The notes beneath the pieces are model-generated. The model saw nothing but the letters and a program-made list of their open reading frames with translations, had not been told where the DNA came from and did no database searches. The translations under genes and the position numbers were made by a program. Positions 26,049-35,094 of a stretch of 64,000 nucleotides of DNA are shown one piece after another (position 1 is the stretch's first letter; each line of letters begins with the position of its first letter). The DNA is taken from NCBI GenBank assembly GCA_016790285.1, contig JAEUPJ010000035.1, positions 1 to 64,000 of the forward strand, written 5' to 3'. This DNA comes from Roseateles sp. GTDB taxonomy: Bacteria > Pseudomonadota > Gammaproteobacteria > Burkholderiales > Burkholderiaceae_C.

Positions 26049-29000
26049 ATGACTGACCCAAAAGCCGACCCGAAACGCCGACAGTTCCTCCAGTACTCCG
26101 CCGCACTGGGTGGTGGCCTGCCTCTGGTCGGATGCGGCGGAGGCACTGGCGAGGCCACGGCCGAAGCGGCTGCGGCGCAGGCGCCCGAGGCCCGTGCGGC
26201 CGCCGTGCTGCTGCCCTCCACGCGTACCCCCTTGCCCGCACCCGTGCCGGCGCCCGCACCTGCGCCCGCTCCGGCCACCGCCGTGGCAGCCACCACGCTG
26301 GGCCTGTACACCGGCGCCATGCAATTCAGCCTGGTCAGCGGCAAGAGCCAGGCCAAGGCGCCGTTCTGCCTGGGCTTTGCCTTCCGCCGCGGCGACGTGC
26401 CCGCCGGCAACACCGTCACGTCCAACCTGGCCGCCTTCCAGGTCACGCCGCGCACGACCTGGCCCGACGGCTCCCTCAAGTTTGCACAGCTCGCCGGGTT
26501 TGCCGACCTGACGGCCAATGTCATGTCCACCGTGCGCCTGCGCACAGCCACCGCCGACCCACGGGTCATTTCGACGCTGGGCCTGGCCGACCTGAAGAAG
26601 ACCGGCATCACCGCCGAGGTCGGCGCCGGTGCGCTCGGCACGGCCAGCTTCTCCGGCGCGGACTGGGACACGCCGCACACGACCTGGGTCACCGGCCCGC
26701 AGATGTCGTCGTGGGTCTTCCGCAAGCCCGTGGGCAGCGATGCGCACCTGGTGGCCTGGCTGGAAGTGCGCCTGTTCGCCGGTGGCGCTGTGGAGGTGCT
26801 GCCCTGGGTCGAGAACGGCTACCTGATGGTGGCCGCGCCCAAGAGCAAGGCGGCGACCTTCACCTTCAAGCTGGGCGGCGTGCAGCGCTTCGCCGCGGCC
26901 ATCGACCTGCCGCACCACTGCCGCACGCCGCTGGTCACGGGCACCCTGCTGACCTACTGGCTGGGCACCGACCCCGACGTCACGCCCCGCCACGACCTGG
27001 CCTACCTGCAGGCGACCGAGCAGGTGCCCACGTACAGCGCGCGGGTGTCGCCCACGGCGCCCGTTGCCCAGGCGCTGGCCGCCAGCTGGACGCCGCTGGA
27101 CAAGGCCAATCTCATCTACGACAGCGACAGCATGCGCTCGCCGGGTTACCAGTCCTCCATCGGCCTGCTGCCCCAGCACGACGTGCTCTACCTGACCTGC
27201 GAGAGCCCGACCACCTACGGCGCCGTCATCCGCAATGGCTACGCCTCGGGTCGCTATGGCATGCACTACCGCGACGAGAAGACGCAGCGGCCGATCCGGT
27301 TCTCGCAGTACCCCAACCTCGCGCTCGCGCTGACCATGAGCGGCTTCGGCGACCAGGGCGGCTCCACCCGCGGGCAGTACACGCCCACGGCGACGGGCAC
27401 GCCCCCGATCGTCTGGGACTGCGCGCACAGCCCCGCCGTCGGCTACCTGCCCTACCTCATCACGGGCCGCTTCTATTTCATGGAAGTGGTGCAGTTCGCG
27501 GCCACCTTCAACTACCTCGGCAAGGGCGACGCCGACCCGCTGCGCAAGGGCGCGCTCGGCCTGGTGCAGTCGTGCGTCGGGGCCTGGCAGGTGCGTTCGG
27601 CCGCCTGGCAGTGGCGCACGCTCGCCATGGCGCTCAACATCACGCCCGACGCCGACGCCACGCTGAAGAACGAGTTCCTGGCCAGCGTGCAGGCCAACAT
27701 CGACCACTACCACTCCACCTACGTCGCCCAGCCCAACAACCCCTTCGGCTGGGTGCAGGGCGAGAGCTACAACAACAGCGGCCCGTACTTCGACGCGCCG
27801 TGGATGCAGGACTTCGTCACGGCCGCCTGGGGCTTCTCGCTGAGCATGGGCCTGCCCCTGCCCACGGCCGCGGCGACCAAGATGGAGGCCTTCTTCCGCT
27901 GGAAGGCCCGCACGGCGGTCATGCGCCTGGGGCCGGCCAACGGCTTCTGGTACGTCAATGGTGCGCCCTACACGCTGAGCATCTCGCCCGTGAAGGTGCC
28001 CGACTTCGCCACCGGCAAGGGCCCGTGGTACACGACCGAGGCCCAGGCCTACGCAGGCACCTACGCCACCCCCCAGCCCTGGATGAGCAAGGTCGAAGGC
28101 CAGCTCGCCGCCGAGGCCATGCCGGGCGAACGCTCGATGTGGGGCAACCTCATGCCGGCCCTGAGCTATGCCGTGCGCCACGGTGTGCCCGGCGCGGTGG
28201 CCGCCTGGCAGCGGGTGACGTCGGCCAGCAATTTCCCGGCGCTGCGCGATGCCTTCCACACCGCGCCGGTCTGGTCCGTCGCGCCGGCACGCATCACGCC
28301 GGCCTGGATGGCGGGCAAGCCCGTGGGCCAGTGGATCGAGATCCCCAACACCGCGGGCGCGGGCGGGTCGGCGGTCGACGCCTTCTGCGGCATGGCCGTC
28401 AATGACCTGACCAGCGAGGTGATCATCGCCGCCGCAGGCGGGCACGGCGACTCGTCGGACAACCGGGTCGTGTCCCTCAACCTCTCGGCCGATGCACCTG
28501 CCTGGGTGGTGCGCGCGGCCCCGAGCAGGACGGTGCAGCCCAACGTGGCGTACTACAACGACGGCCTGCCGTCGTCGCGCCACACCTACCACTCCATCCA
28601 CTTCGTGCCGCAGATCAACCGGTTGATGCTGTTCGGCAACTATGGTGCCTACGGCTCGGCCTGGGCCTTCCCGACGGTGGACGGCTTCAACCTCGACACC
28701 AACAAGTGGGACCGCGCCGCGACCTACGCCGACATGCCCACGGGCTATTACGGAGCGGGCATGATCCGCTCCACGGGCGAGGTGGTCAGCACGCAGCTCA
28801 AGAAGAAGTGGTCGCCCGTGGACCGCAAGTGGAGCGACTTCGTCACCAACGCCAACGACCAGCTCCCCGTGCGCTGGCCGATCGCCTACGACTCGCGCCG
28901 CAACCAGCTCTTCACGCTGCAGTGGGGCGACGGCCAGGGCTCCGGTCTGTCCGCGCTGGTGGCCAATCGCGTACCGCTGGATGGCACCCAGGGCATCCCC

Positions 29001-29321
29001 GTCACGTTCAACTTGAGCACGGCGCTGGCGCAGTTCCAGGCTGACCAGCCGGCCTACGCCGGCATGGACTACGACCCCGACGGCGACCGCTTCCTGTTCT
29101 ATGCAGGCACGGGCAATGCCGCCGGCCGCGTCTACGTGGTCAAGCCCAACGACGGCAACGTCTGGGACATGAGCGTGCTGGGCACGAGCGCCGGCAAGGT
29201 GCCGGCCGCACCGCCGAGCGGATCGGGCATCAACAGCCGTCTGCGCTATGTGCCGGCGCTGCGGGGCTTCGTGCTGCTGGCCCAGGCCAGCGCCAACCTG
29301 TACTTCCTGCGCACGGCCTGA
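26049..29321 (+). CDS. Very large exported lipoprotein, two-part, function unknown
   Basis: The 1090-residue product starts MTDPKADPKRRQFLQYSAAL, a twin-arginine-like signal ending in lipobox PLVGC (C29), so a Tat-exported lipoprotein is likely. A Pro/Ala linker follows (about residues 60-85). The first large part (about 90-740) includes TTWPDGSLKFAQ near 138, which recalls the RIFT/exo-rhamnogalacturonan-lyase-like group, and aromatic-rich helical segments near 480-640. The second part (about 760-1090) looks beta-propeller/kelch-like (AAAGGHGDSSDNRVVSLNL, YTFHSIHF-type strands, GMDYDPDGDRFLFYAGTG). A polysaccharide-binding or -degrading role is a guess. ATG 26049 is preferred to 26016. It diverges from the peptide-binding protein gene. 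Confidence 0.75.
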   Translation: MTDPKADPKRRQFLQYSAALGGGLPLVGCGGGTGEATAEAAAAQAPEARAAAVLLPSTRTPLPAPVPAPAPAPAPATAVAATTLGLYTGAMQFSLVSGKSQAKAPFCLGFAFRRGDVPAGNTVTSNLAAFQVTPRTTWPDGSLKFAQLAGFADLTANVMSTVRLRTATADPRVISTLGLADLKKTGITAEVGAGALGTASFSGADWDTPHTTWVTGPQMSSWVFRKPVGSDAHLVAWLEVRLFAGGAVEVLPWVENGYLMVAAPKSKAATFTFKLGGVQRFAAAIDLPHHCRTPLVTGTLLTYWLGTDPDVTPRHDLAYLQATEQVPTYSARVSPTAPVAQALAASWTPLDKANLIYDSDSMRSPGYQSSIGLLPQHDVLYLTCESPTTYGAVIRNGYASGRYGMHYRDEKTQRPIRFSQYPNLALALTMSGFGDQGGSTRGQYTPTATGTPPIVWDCAHSPAVGYLPYLITGRFYFMEVVQFAATFNYLGKGDADPLRKGALGLVQSCVGAWQVRSAAWQWRTLAMALNITPDADATLKNEFLASVQANIDHYHSTYVAQPNNPFGWVQGESYNNSGPYFDAPWMQDFVTAAWGFSLSMGLPLPTAAATKMEAFFRWKARTAVMRLGPANGFWYVNGAPYTLSISPVKVPDFATGKGPWYTTEAQAYAGTYATPQPWMSKVEGQLAAEAMPGERSMWGNLMPALSYAVRHGVPGAVAAWQRVTSASNFPALRDAFHTAPVWSVAPARITPAWMAGKPVGQWIEIPNTAGAGGSAVDAFCGMAVNDLTSEVIIAAAGGHGDSSDNRVVSLNLSADAPAWVVRAAPSRTVQPNVAYYNDGLPSSRHTYHSIHFVPQINRLMLFGNYGAYGSAWAFPTVDGFNLDTNKWDRAATYADMPTGYYGAGMIRSTGEVVSTQLKKKWSPVDRKWSDFVTNANDQLPVRWPIAYDSRRNQLFTLQWGDGQGSGLSALVANRVPLDGTQGIPVTFNLSTALAQFQADQPAYAGMDYDPDGDRFLFYAGTGNAAGRVYVVKPNDGNVWDMSVLGTSAGKVPAAPPSGSGINSRLRYVPALRGFVLLAQASANLYFLRTA

Positions 29322-29345
29322 GCCGGCAGGCAGAATCGGTCCACG

Positions 29346-30242
29346 ATGTGGACCGATGCTGCGGCCGACTTTGCACCGCTGACCGTGCAGCGTGACGGCG
29401 TCACGCTGTTCGCCCGCCAGGGCGGCCCGCTGGACACCGGCAGGCCGCCCTTGCTGCTTCTGCACGGCCACCCGCAGACCATGGCGATGTGGGGGCGCGT
29501 CGCGCCGGTGCTGGCGCGCACGCACCGCGTCGTGTTGATGGACCTGCGCGGTTATGGCGACAGCGACCGCCCGCCTGCGGGTGAGGGCAGTGCCGCCTAC
29601 GCCAAGCGCGAGATGGCCCTGGACGCGCTGGCGGTGATGCGCCACCTCGGCCACGAGCGCTTCGGCGTTCTGGCGCACGACCGCGGCGCCCGCGTGGCGC
29701 ACCGCCTCGCGCTGGACCACCCCGAGGCCGTCGCGCGGCTGATGCTGCTGGACATCGCCCCCACGCTGGCCATGTACGAGGGCACGACGGAGGCCTTTGC
29801 ACGCGGCTACTGGCACTGGTTCTTCCTGATCCAGCCGGCGCCGCGGCCGGAGCGTTTCATCGAGGCCGACCCGCTGGCCTACCTGCGCGAGGGCATGGGC
29901 CGCGCGGGCGACTTCTTCGACCCGGCCAGCTGGGCCGAGTACGAGCGCTGCATCCAGCGCCCCGGCACGGCCGCGGCCATCTGCGCCGACTACCGCGCCG
30001 GCGCCGGCATCGACCTCGACCATGACCGCGCCGACCGTGCCGCCGGCCGTCGGCTGACGCCGCCGCTGCGCTTGCTGTGGGGCGCCAACGGCGTGGTCGG
30101 GCGGTGCTTCGACCCGCTGGCGCTGTGGCAGGCCGCGGCCGACAACGTGAGCGGCCGCGCGGTGGACAGCGGGCACTACATCGCCGAGCAGGCGCCCGAC
30201 GTGGTGCTCGCCGAGGCGCAGGACTTCTTCAAGGACCTCTGA
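29346..30242 (+). CDS. Alpha/beta hydrolase, haloacetate (fluoroacetate) dehalogenase-like
   Basis: The 298-residue hydrolase has an Asp nucleophile (D112 in LAHDRGARVAHR) with R113 and R116, which in fluoroacetate dehalogenase bind the carboxylate. It also has the oxyanion segment LLHGHPQT, the halide-site region GYWHWFFLIQPAPRPERFI near 154-172, and the catalytic His in SGHYIAEQAPD. These are the family marks of DehH1/FAcD enzymes, which split C-F or C-Cl bonds of 2-haloacids; the actual substrate is unproven. Its stop overlaps the start of the dehydrogenase gene by one base. Confidence 0.85.
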   Translation: MWTDAAADFAPLTVQRDGVTLFARQGGPLDTGRPPLLLLHGHPQTMAMWGRVAPVLARTHRVVLMDLRGYGDSDRPPAGEGSAAYAKREMALDALAVMRHLGHERFGVLAHDRGARVAHRLALDHPEAVARLMLLDIAPTLAMYEGTTEAFARGYWHWFFLIQPAPRPERFIEADPLAYLREGMGRAGDFFDPASWAEYERCIQRPGTAAAICADYRAGAGIDLDHDRADRAAGRRLTPPLRLLWGANGVVGRCFDPLALWQAAADNVSGRAVDSGHYIAEQAPDVVLAEAQDFFKDL

Positions 30243-31312
30243 TGCAGAAGATTGCAGTGCTCGCCGGCGACGGCATCGGCCCCGAAGTGATGCCCGAGGG
30301 CCTGCGCGTGCTGCGCGTGGTGGCCGAGCGCTTCGGCCTGGCTTTGCGCTTCGACGAGTTCGACTTCGCCAACTGCCGCCACTACGAGCAGCACGGCCAG
30401 ATGATGCCGGACGACTGGAAGGACCAGATCGGCGGGCATGACGCCATCTTCTACGGCGCCGTCGGCTGGCCGGCCACCGTGCCCGACCACGTGAGCCTGT
30501 GGGGCTCGCTGCTCAAGTTCCGCCGCGAGTTCGACCAGTACATCAACCTGCGCCCGGCCCGGCTGATGCCCGGCGTGCGCTCGCCGCTGGCCGGCCGCCA
30601 GCCCGGCGACATCGACATGTGGATCGTGCGCGAGAACACCGAGGGCGAGTACTCCAGCGTCGGCGGGCGCATGTACGCCGGCACCGAGCGCGAGATCGTG
30701 CTGCAGGAGACGGTCATGAGCCGCGTCGGCGTGGACCGCGTGCTGCGCTTCGCGTTCGAGCTGGCCGCGTCGCGCCCGCGCGCCCGGCTCACCTCGGCCA
30801 CCAAGAGCAACGGCATCGCCATCACCATGCCCTACTGGGACGAGCGCGTGGCCGCCATGGCCGCGCAGTTCCCGGGCGTGACGGTCGACCAGTACCACAT
30901 CGACATCCTGTGTGCCCACTTCGTGCAGCGGCCGCAGATCTTCGACGTGGTCGTGGCCAGCAACCTGTTCGGCGACATCCTGTCCGACCTGGGCCCGGCC
31001 TGCACCGGCACCATCGCCATCGCGCCCTCGGCCAACATCAACCCGACGCGCGAGTGGCCCAGCCTCTTCGAGCCGGTGCATGGCTCCGCGCCCGACATCG
31101 CGGGCAAGGGCATCGCCAACCCCATCGGCCAGATCTGGTCGGGGGCGATGATGCTGGACTTCCTCGGCCACCGCGCCGCCCACGACGCCATCATGGCCGC
31201 CATTGCCCAGGTGCTGGCCGACCCCGCCGCGCCCAAGACCGGCGACCTCGGCGGCACGGCCTCATGCGCCCAGCTGGGACAGGCCATCGCCGACGCTGCG
31301 AAAATGGCATGA
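30242..31312 (+). CDS. Tartrate dehydrogenase / D-malate dehydrogenase (decarboxylating)
   Basis: NAD-dependent beta-decarboxylating dehydrogenase. The 356-residue product shows the family marks: [13 protein letters not shown]-rich [33 protein letters not shown], the catalytic Lys/Asp region [24 protein letters not shown] and [20 protein letters not shown]. This is the tartrate/malate branch rather than LeuB or Icd, judged by [22 protein letters not shown]. It overlaps both neighbours (TGATG upstream, ATGA downstream), indicating one operon. A haloacid or tartrate pathway joined to methionine synthesis is not an obvious combination. Confidence 0.88.
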   Translation: MQKIAVLAGDGIGPEVMPEGLRVLRVVAERFGLALRFDEFDFANCRHYEQHGQMMPDDWKDQIGGHDAIFYGAVGWPATVPDHVSLWGSLLKFRREFDQYINLRPARLMPGVRSPLAGRQPGDIDMWIVRENTEGEYSSVGGRMYAGTEREIVLQETVMSRVGVDRVLRFAFELAASRPRARLTSATKSNGIAITMPYWDERVAAMAAQFPGVTVDQYHIDILCAHFVQRPQIFDVVVASNLFGDILSDLGPACTGTIAIAPSANINPTREWPSLFEPVHGSAPDIAGKGIANPIGQIWSGAMMLDFLGHRAAHDAIMAAIAQVLADPAAPKTGDLGGTASCAQLGQAIADAAKMA

Positions 31313-32367
31313 CCATGAAGCCCATCGCCTACACCCGCGCCCAGACCCTGCCTGCCCTGCTGCAGAGCCGCATTGCCATCCTTGACGGCGCGATGGGCAC
31401 CATGATTCAGCGCTACAAGCTCACCGAGGCCGACTACCGCGGCGAGCGCTTCAAGGACCACCCCAAGGACCTGAAGGGCAACAACGAGATGCTGATGTTC
31501 ACGCGGCCGGACGTGCTCAGCGAGATCCACGAGCAGTACCTCGCCGCCGGCGCCGACCTCATCGAGACCAACACCTTCGGCGCCACCTCCGTGGCCCAGG
31601 AAGACTACGGCCTGGCCGAGCTGGCCTACGAGATGAACGTCGAGGCCGCCAAGCTGGCCCGCGCCGCCTGCGACAAGTACTCGACGCCCGACAAGCCGCG
31701 GTATGTAGCCGGTGCCCTCGGCCCGACGCCGCGCACCGCGTCCATCAGCCCCGACGTGAACGACCCCGGCGCCCGCAACGTCGACTTCGACACCCTGCGT
31801 GCGGCCTACTACGAGCAGGCCAAGGGGCTGCTGGAGGGCGGGGCCGACCTCTTCCTCGTCGAGACCATCTTCGACACCCTCAACGCCAAGGCCGCCATCT
31901 TTGCGCTCGACGAGCTGATGGAAGACACCGGCGAGCGCCTGCCCGTCATCATCTCGGGCACCGTGACGGACGCCTCCGGCCGCATCCTGTCGGGCCAGAC
32001 CGTGACCGCCTTCTGGCACTCGGTGCGCCACGCCCGCCCCATCGCCGTGGGCCTGAACTGCGCACTCGGCGCGACGCTGATGCGGCCCTACATCGAGGAG
32101 CTGTCCAAGGTGGCGGGCGACGTGGCGGTCAGCTGCTACCCCAACGCCGGCCTGCCCAACCCGATGAGCGACACCGGCTTCGACGAGACGCCCGACGTGA
32201 CGGCCCGCCTGGTGGGTGAGTTCGCGAAGGCGGGCTTCCTGAACATCGCCGGCGGCTGCTGCGGCACGACACCCGCCCACATCGCAGCCATCGCCCAGGC
32301 CGTGTCGGCCTACAAGCCGCGCGTGAGCGGCGAGAAGTTCTTCAGCCAGATGCTGGACGCCGCCTGA
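31309..32367 (+). CDS. metH: Methionine synthase homocysteine-binding domain as a separate protein (split MetH)
   Basis: The 352-residue product is only the zinc-dependent homocysteine S-methyltransferase domain: [28 protein letters not shown], and zinc cysteines in GLNCALG and [11 protein letters not shown]. Full MetH has about 1200 residues with folate, cobalamin and activation domains. In many Burkholderiales MetH is split into this piece and a larger one (family knowledge), usually adjacent. Here the large piece is absent and the next gene is on the other strand. Start is ATG 31309 (overlapping the upstream stop) or ATG 31315. Confidence 0.88.
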   Translation: MTMKPIAYTRAQTLPALLQSRIAILDGAMGTMIQRYKLTEADYRGERFKDHPKDLKGNNEMLMFTRPDVLSEIHEQYLAAGADLIETNTFGATSVAQEDYGLAELAYEMNVEAAKLARAACDKYSTPDKPRYVAGALGPTPRTASISPDVNDPGARNVDFDTLRAAYYEQAKGLLEGGADLFLVETIFDTLNAKAAIFALDELMEDTGERLPVIISGTVTDASGRILSGQTVTAFWHSVRHARPIAVGLNCALGATLMRPYIEELSKVAGDVAVSCYPNAGLPNPMSDTGFDETPDVTARLVGEFAKAGFLNIAGGCCGTTPAHIAAIAQAVSAYKPRVSGEKFFSQMLDAA

Positions 32368-32386
32368 GCGACGGGCGCCGGGGTCG

Positions 32387-33757
32387 TCAGGACGACCGGC
32401 GCCCCGCCCAGCGCAGCACCATCCACAGGTTCACGAAGCTGCCGACCACCGGCAGCGCAGCCAGTGCCGTCACGACGACACGGGCCACGCCTCGCACGCC
32501 CAGCGACGGCCCCACGGCGAACACGCCGCCTGCGCCGACCAGCGACAGCCCCCACGACAGCCACACGAAGCGCTGCCCGCGCAGGCCCGCGAGCAGCACG
32601 ATGACCATGCCGGCCGCGCCCAGCAGCAGCGCCACGTGCCGGAGGCCGAAGCCGGCGGCGGGTGCCGGTGCGTCGCTTGCAGGTGCGGAGGCCGGCTTGG
32701 CGTTCGGGCCATGCTTGAAGCGCTCCACGCCCGTGTCCGCCTGGCCGGCCAGCACCTTGCGCCGCCGCGCGGACAGCACAGCCACCAGCTGACCCGGCTC
32801 CACCAGTTGCGCCGCCAGCGCGGTGGATTCCGCCAGGCTGCCCGCCATCACGCCCGCCTGCCGCGCCTCGGCCACGCCGCGTTGCTGGGCCAGCATCATC
32901 AGCGCATTGGAGGCGACGAAATCCTGCGGCAGGTGCTCGCCCTGGCGGTAGGCCATCGCCAGGAAATAGGCCGCCTGCCCGTGCCCGCCTTCGGCCGCGA
33001 GGGTGAACCAGCGCAGCCGCTGCTTGGGGTCCTGCGGGCGGCCATCGCCGTTCTGGAAGCACACGCCGAGGTTGAACGCCGCCTCGGGCAGCCCCGCCTG
33101 CGCGGCCTTCTCGAAGCAATCGGCCGCCTGCTTGAAGTCGCGCGGCACATGGGCTCCGGTGATGTACTCCGCGCCCAGCGCGAACCACGCATCGCGGTCA
33201 CCGCGCTCGGCCTTGGCGCGCAGCGCAGCGAGGTCGGGTGCGGGGCCCGCGGGCGGGGGTGGTGGGGGCGGGGGTGCTGCGGGCGGGTCGCCCACGAGGC
33301 TCAACTCCCGCGGGACGGTGGGGCGCCGGGAGCGCCAGTCGGCCAGGCGGCGGTCCAGCAGCGGCTTGATCTGATCGAAATTGGCCCAGGTGTCGGGCAC
33401 GCTGCAGATGTCGTCCGCGTCGTGGCCGGTGCTCGGGATCTGGCTGTCGAAGACGCGGGCGTAGTCGTGGTGGAACTGCTTCTCGTAGTACTCGGCCGTG
33501 AACGCATTGCCTTCGTCGTTGAACTCGTCGGACGTCAGCTTGCCGTCGCAGCGGTCCGAGAGCAGCTGGCCGCCGGTCGTCTCGCGCGCCCGCAGCCGGG
33601 CGATGTCCGGCGCCCAGTCGTTCATGGCGTCCCCGGTATTGCCCAGGCCGCTCAGCAGCGCCCAGGCCAGGTACATGCCGATGTGGGTGTTGGCGGCTTC
33701 GTTGTCGAGATCGGTCTCGAAATTGAGAAAGTAGTACTCCGAGTCGTCGTATTTCAT
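32387..33757 (-). CDS. Sel1-repeat membrane protein with N-terminal DUF
   Basis: The 456-residue protein starts with a domain seen in other proteins as MKYDDSEYYFLNFETDLDNEAANTHIGMYLAWAL (DUF7832-like by memory). A Pro-rich linker (about 165-180) leads to Sel1-like helical repeats (about 190-300: WFALGAEYITG, AAFNLGVCFQNGDG, AAYFLAMAYRQGE). Three or so hydrophobic segments (about 375-450) anchor it in the membrane, with the repeats likely cytoplasmic. It diverges from the RHH-pspA-yqiJK operon and may belong to the same stress response. The frame is open far upstream to 34777, which is an artefact of GC-rich sequence. Confidence 0.8.
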   Translation of the reverse strand: MKYDDSEYYFLNFETDLDNEAANTHIGMYLAWALLSGLGNTGDAMNDWAPDIARLRARETTGGQLLSDRCDGKLTSDEFNDEGNAFTAEYYEKQFHHDYARVFDSQIPSTGHDADDICSVPDTWANFDQIKPLLDRRLADWRSRRPTVPRELSLVGDPPAAPPPPPPPPAGPAPDLAALRAKAERGDRDAWFALGAEYITGAHVPRDFKQAADCFEKAAQAGLPEAAFNLGVCFQNGDGRPQDPKQRLRWFTLAAEGGHGQAAYFLAMAYRQGEHLPQDFVASNALMMLAQQRGVAEARQAGVMAGSLAESTALAAQLVEPGQLVAVLSARRRKVLAGQADTGVERFKHGPNAKPASAPASDAPAPAAGFGLRHVALLLGAAGMVIVLLAGLRGQRFVWLSWGLSLVGAGGVFAVGPSLGVRGVARVVVTALAALPVVGSFVNLWMVLRWAGRRSS

Positions 33758-33823
33758 GCGCGGCGGCGGGTCGGACAGGACGGCGCAGTTTCTCCGCAAA
33801 CCGGGGGGTGTCGAAGGTGATTG

Positions 33824-33875
33824 TTGACAAGCGAATTCAAATGAATACATTTGCGTTCGTGTGAACTCATTTGAA
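33824..33875 (+). promoter_or_regulatory. Sigma-70 promoter with three CAAATG/CATTTG half-sites
   Basis: TTGACA (33824-33829), a 16-bp spacer and TACATT form a good promoter, a rare AT-rich island in this window. CAAATG (33838-33843) and CATTTG (33848-33853) form an inverted repeat over the spacer and -10, and a third CATTTG lies at 33868-33873. A 9-bp inverted repeat TTCAAATGA/TCATTTGAA spans 33836-33875. This is what a repressor operator would look like; the first gene downstream is RHH-like. Confidence 0.6.
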
Positions 33876-33886
33876 GGCGGTGTCGC

Positions 33887-34381
33887 ATGGCGACGCAAGC
33901 GATCACCATGGAGCCGCTGTCCGCGCGCATCCCGAGTGACCTCTACCTCTGGCTGGCCCAGCTGCAGGTCGAAGGCGCCACGACCAACAGCGACAAGCTG
34001 CGCGTGCTGCTCGGCCAGCTCAAGCGCCAGCACGATGGCGCCTTCGACTACGTGGCCGCCCATGCCTGGGCGCGCGAACTCACGCACCGCCTGCGCGAGG
34101 CCCTGGTGCGCATCGAGGGCCAGGAGGGCCGGCATTCCGAGGTGCTGGGCCAGCTGGTGGAGCAGGTGACGACGCTGATGGCCCTGGTCATCAGCGCAGC
34201 GCCCGCGACGGCCGAGGATGCGGCCCGCCTCGAAGACGCCCTCGTGCGCCGCGCCGCGCTGCTGGGTGAATCGCTGCTGCGCCAGGCCACCACGGCCGCC
34301 GCGCATGCGTTCGACCCCGGCGTGGTCAAGCGCCACCTCAGCCAGACCATCGAGCTGGCGTCCACCCTCCAAGGAGCCTGA
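33887..34381 (+). CDS. Ribbon-helix-helix-like protein heading the PspA/YqiJK operon
   Basis: The 164-residue protein has an N-terminal stretch (residues 8-45, MEPLSARIPSDLYLWLAQLQ then a TNSDKLRVLLGQL helix) patterned like an RHH DNA-binding domain: a short beta-strand with alternating polar residues, then two helices. The rest is helical, with heptad-like repeats (about 60-160). I recognise no named family. It starts 12 nt after the last operator-like half-site and ends 1 nt before pspA, so autoregulation of the operon is a reasonable inference. Confidence 0.75.
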   Translation: MATQAITMEPLSARIPSDLYLWLAQLQVEGATTNSDKLRVLLGQLKRQHDGAFDYVAAHAWARELTHRLREALVRIEGQEGRHSEVLGQLVEQVTTLMALVISAAPATAEDAARLEDALVRRAALLGESLLRQATTAAAHAFDPGVVKRHLSQTIELASTLQGA

Positions 34382-34382
34382 C

Positions 34383-35051
34383 ATGGCCGATTCCCTGAAA
34401 GCCCGCGTGGGCCGCGTCGTGGCGGGCAGCATGCATGCGCTGCTGGACCGCCTGGAGGACCTGAACCCCCAGGCCGCGATGGAGCAGGCCTTGCGCGAGG
34501 CCGACGGCGTCATCGACGAGGTGCGCCACGAGCTCGGCACCGCCAGCGCCAACCGGCACCTGGCCCAGCAGCAGCACGCGCGGCTCAACCGCAGCCACGA
34601 GGACTTGCGCGAGCAGCTCACCCAGGCCCTGGCCGCCGGCCGCGAGGACCTGGCACGCGCCGCCGTGGCCCGCCAGCTCGACATCGAGGCCCAGATCCCG
34701 GTGCTGGAGACCGCGCTCGCCGACCTGGCCCGCCAGGAGCAGGAGCTGCAGGGCTTCACGGCCGCCCTGCTGGCCAAGCGGCGCGAGATGCAGGAGGCGC
34801 TGGCAGCGTTCCGGCAGAGCCGCGCGGCCGGGGCATCAGCCGCGCAGCCGCCGGGCGCAGCCGGCGTGGAGCAGCGCCTGGCGCAGGTGACCCAGGCGTT
34901 CGACCGCGTCTACCAGCGCCACACCGGCCTCGCCGGCACGCAGCCGTCGGGTGACGTCGACCAGGCCGCGCGGCTGGCCGAGCTGGAGGCGCTGGTGCGC
35001 GATCACCAGATCGCGGAGAGACTGGCCCGCATCAAGGCGGGCGAAGCCTGA
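34383..35051 (+). CDS. pspA: PspA/IM30-family membrane-associated coiled-coil protein
   Basis: The 222-residue product is mostly long helices with heptads, with the PspA-type opening LKARVGRVVAGSMHALLDRLEDLNPQAAMEQALREADG. PspA proteins bind stressed inner membrane and form ESCRT-III-like rods to limit proton leakage. The gene lies 1 nt after the RHH-like gene and 43 nt before yqiJ. The order PspA-YqiJ-YqiK is known in other proteobacteria. PspB, PspC and PspF are absent, so control differs from the E. coli psp operon. Confidence 0.88.
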   Translation: MADSLKARVGRVVAGSMHALLDRLEDLNPQAAMEQALREADGVIDEVRHELGTASANRHLAQQQHARLNRSHEDLREQLTQALAAGREDLARAAVARQLDIEAQIPVLETALADLARQEQELQGFTAALLAKRREMQEALAAFRQSRAAGASAAQPPGAAGVEQRLAQVTQAFDRVYQRHTGLAGTQPSGDVDQAARLAELEALVRDHQIAERLARIKAGEA

Positions 35052-35094
35052 TCCCGCGCGACACTGGACGCCGGGCAACCCCATGGGAGGACCG

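Noticed and set aside
26001..30176. 1391-residue open frame on the minus strand opposite the large lipoprotein and hydrolase genes
   Set aside because: It is His/Gly/Arg/Val-rich with no domain, signal or repeat, and mirrors codon bias of genes on the other strand. GC-rich DNA produces such long antisense frames.
31309..32367. Truncated pseudogene of full-length metH
   Set aside because: The domain is intact with all zinc cysteines and a clean stop; stand-alone forms are known in this bacterial group.
33758..34777. Extension of the Sel1-repeat protein frame upstream to 34777
   Set aside because: The extra 340 codons are opposite the RHH-like and pspA genes and cross the promoter region; the family start MKYDDSEYY at 33757 fits better.
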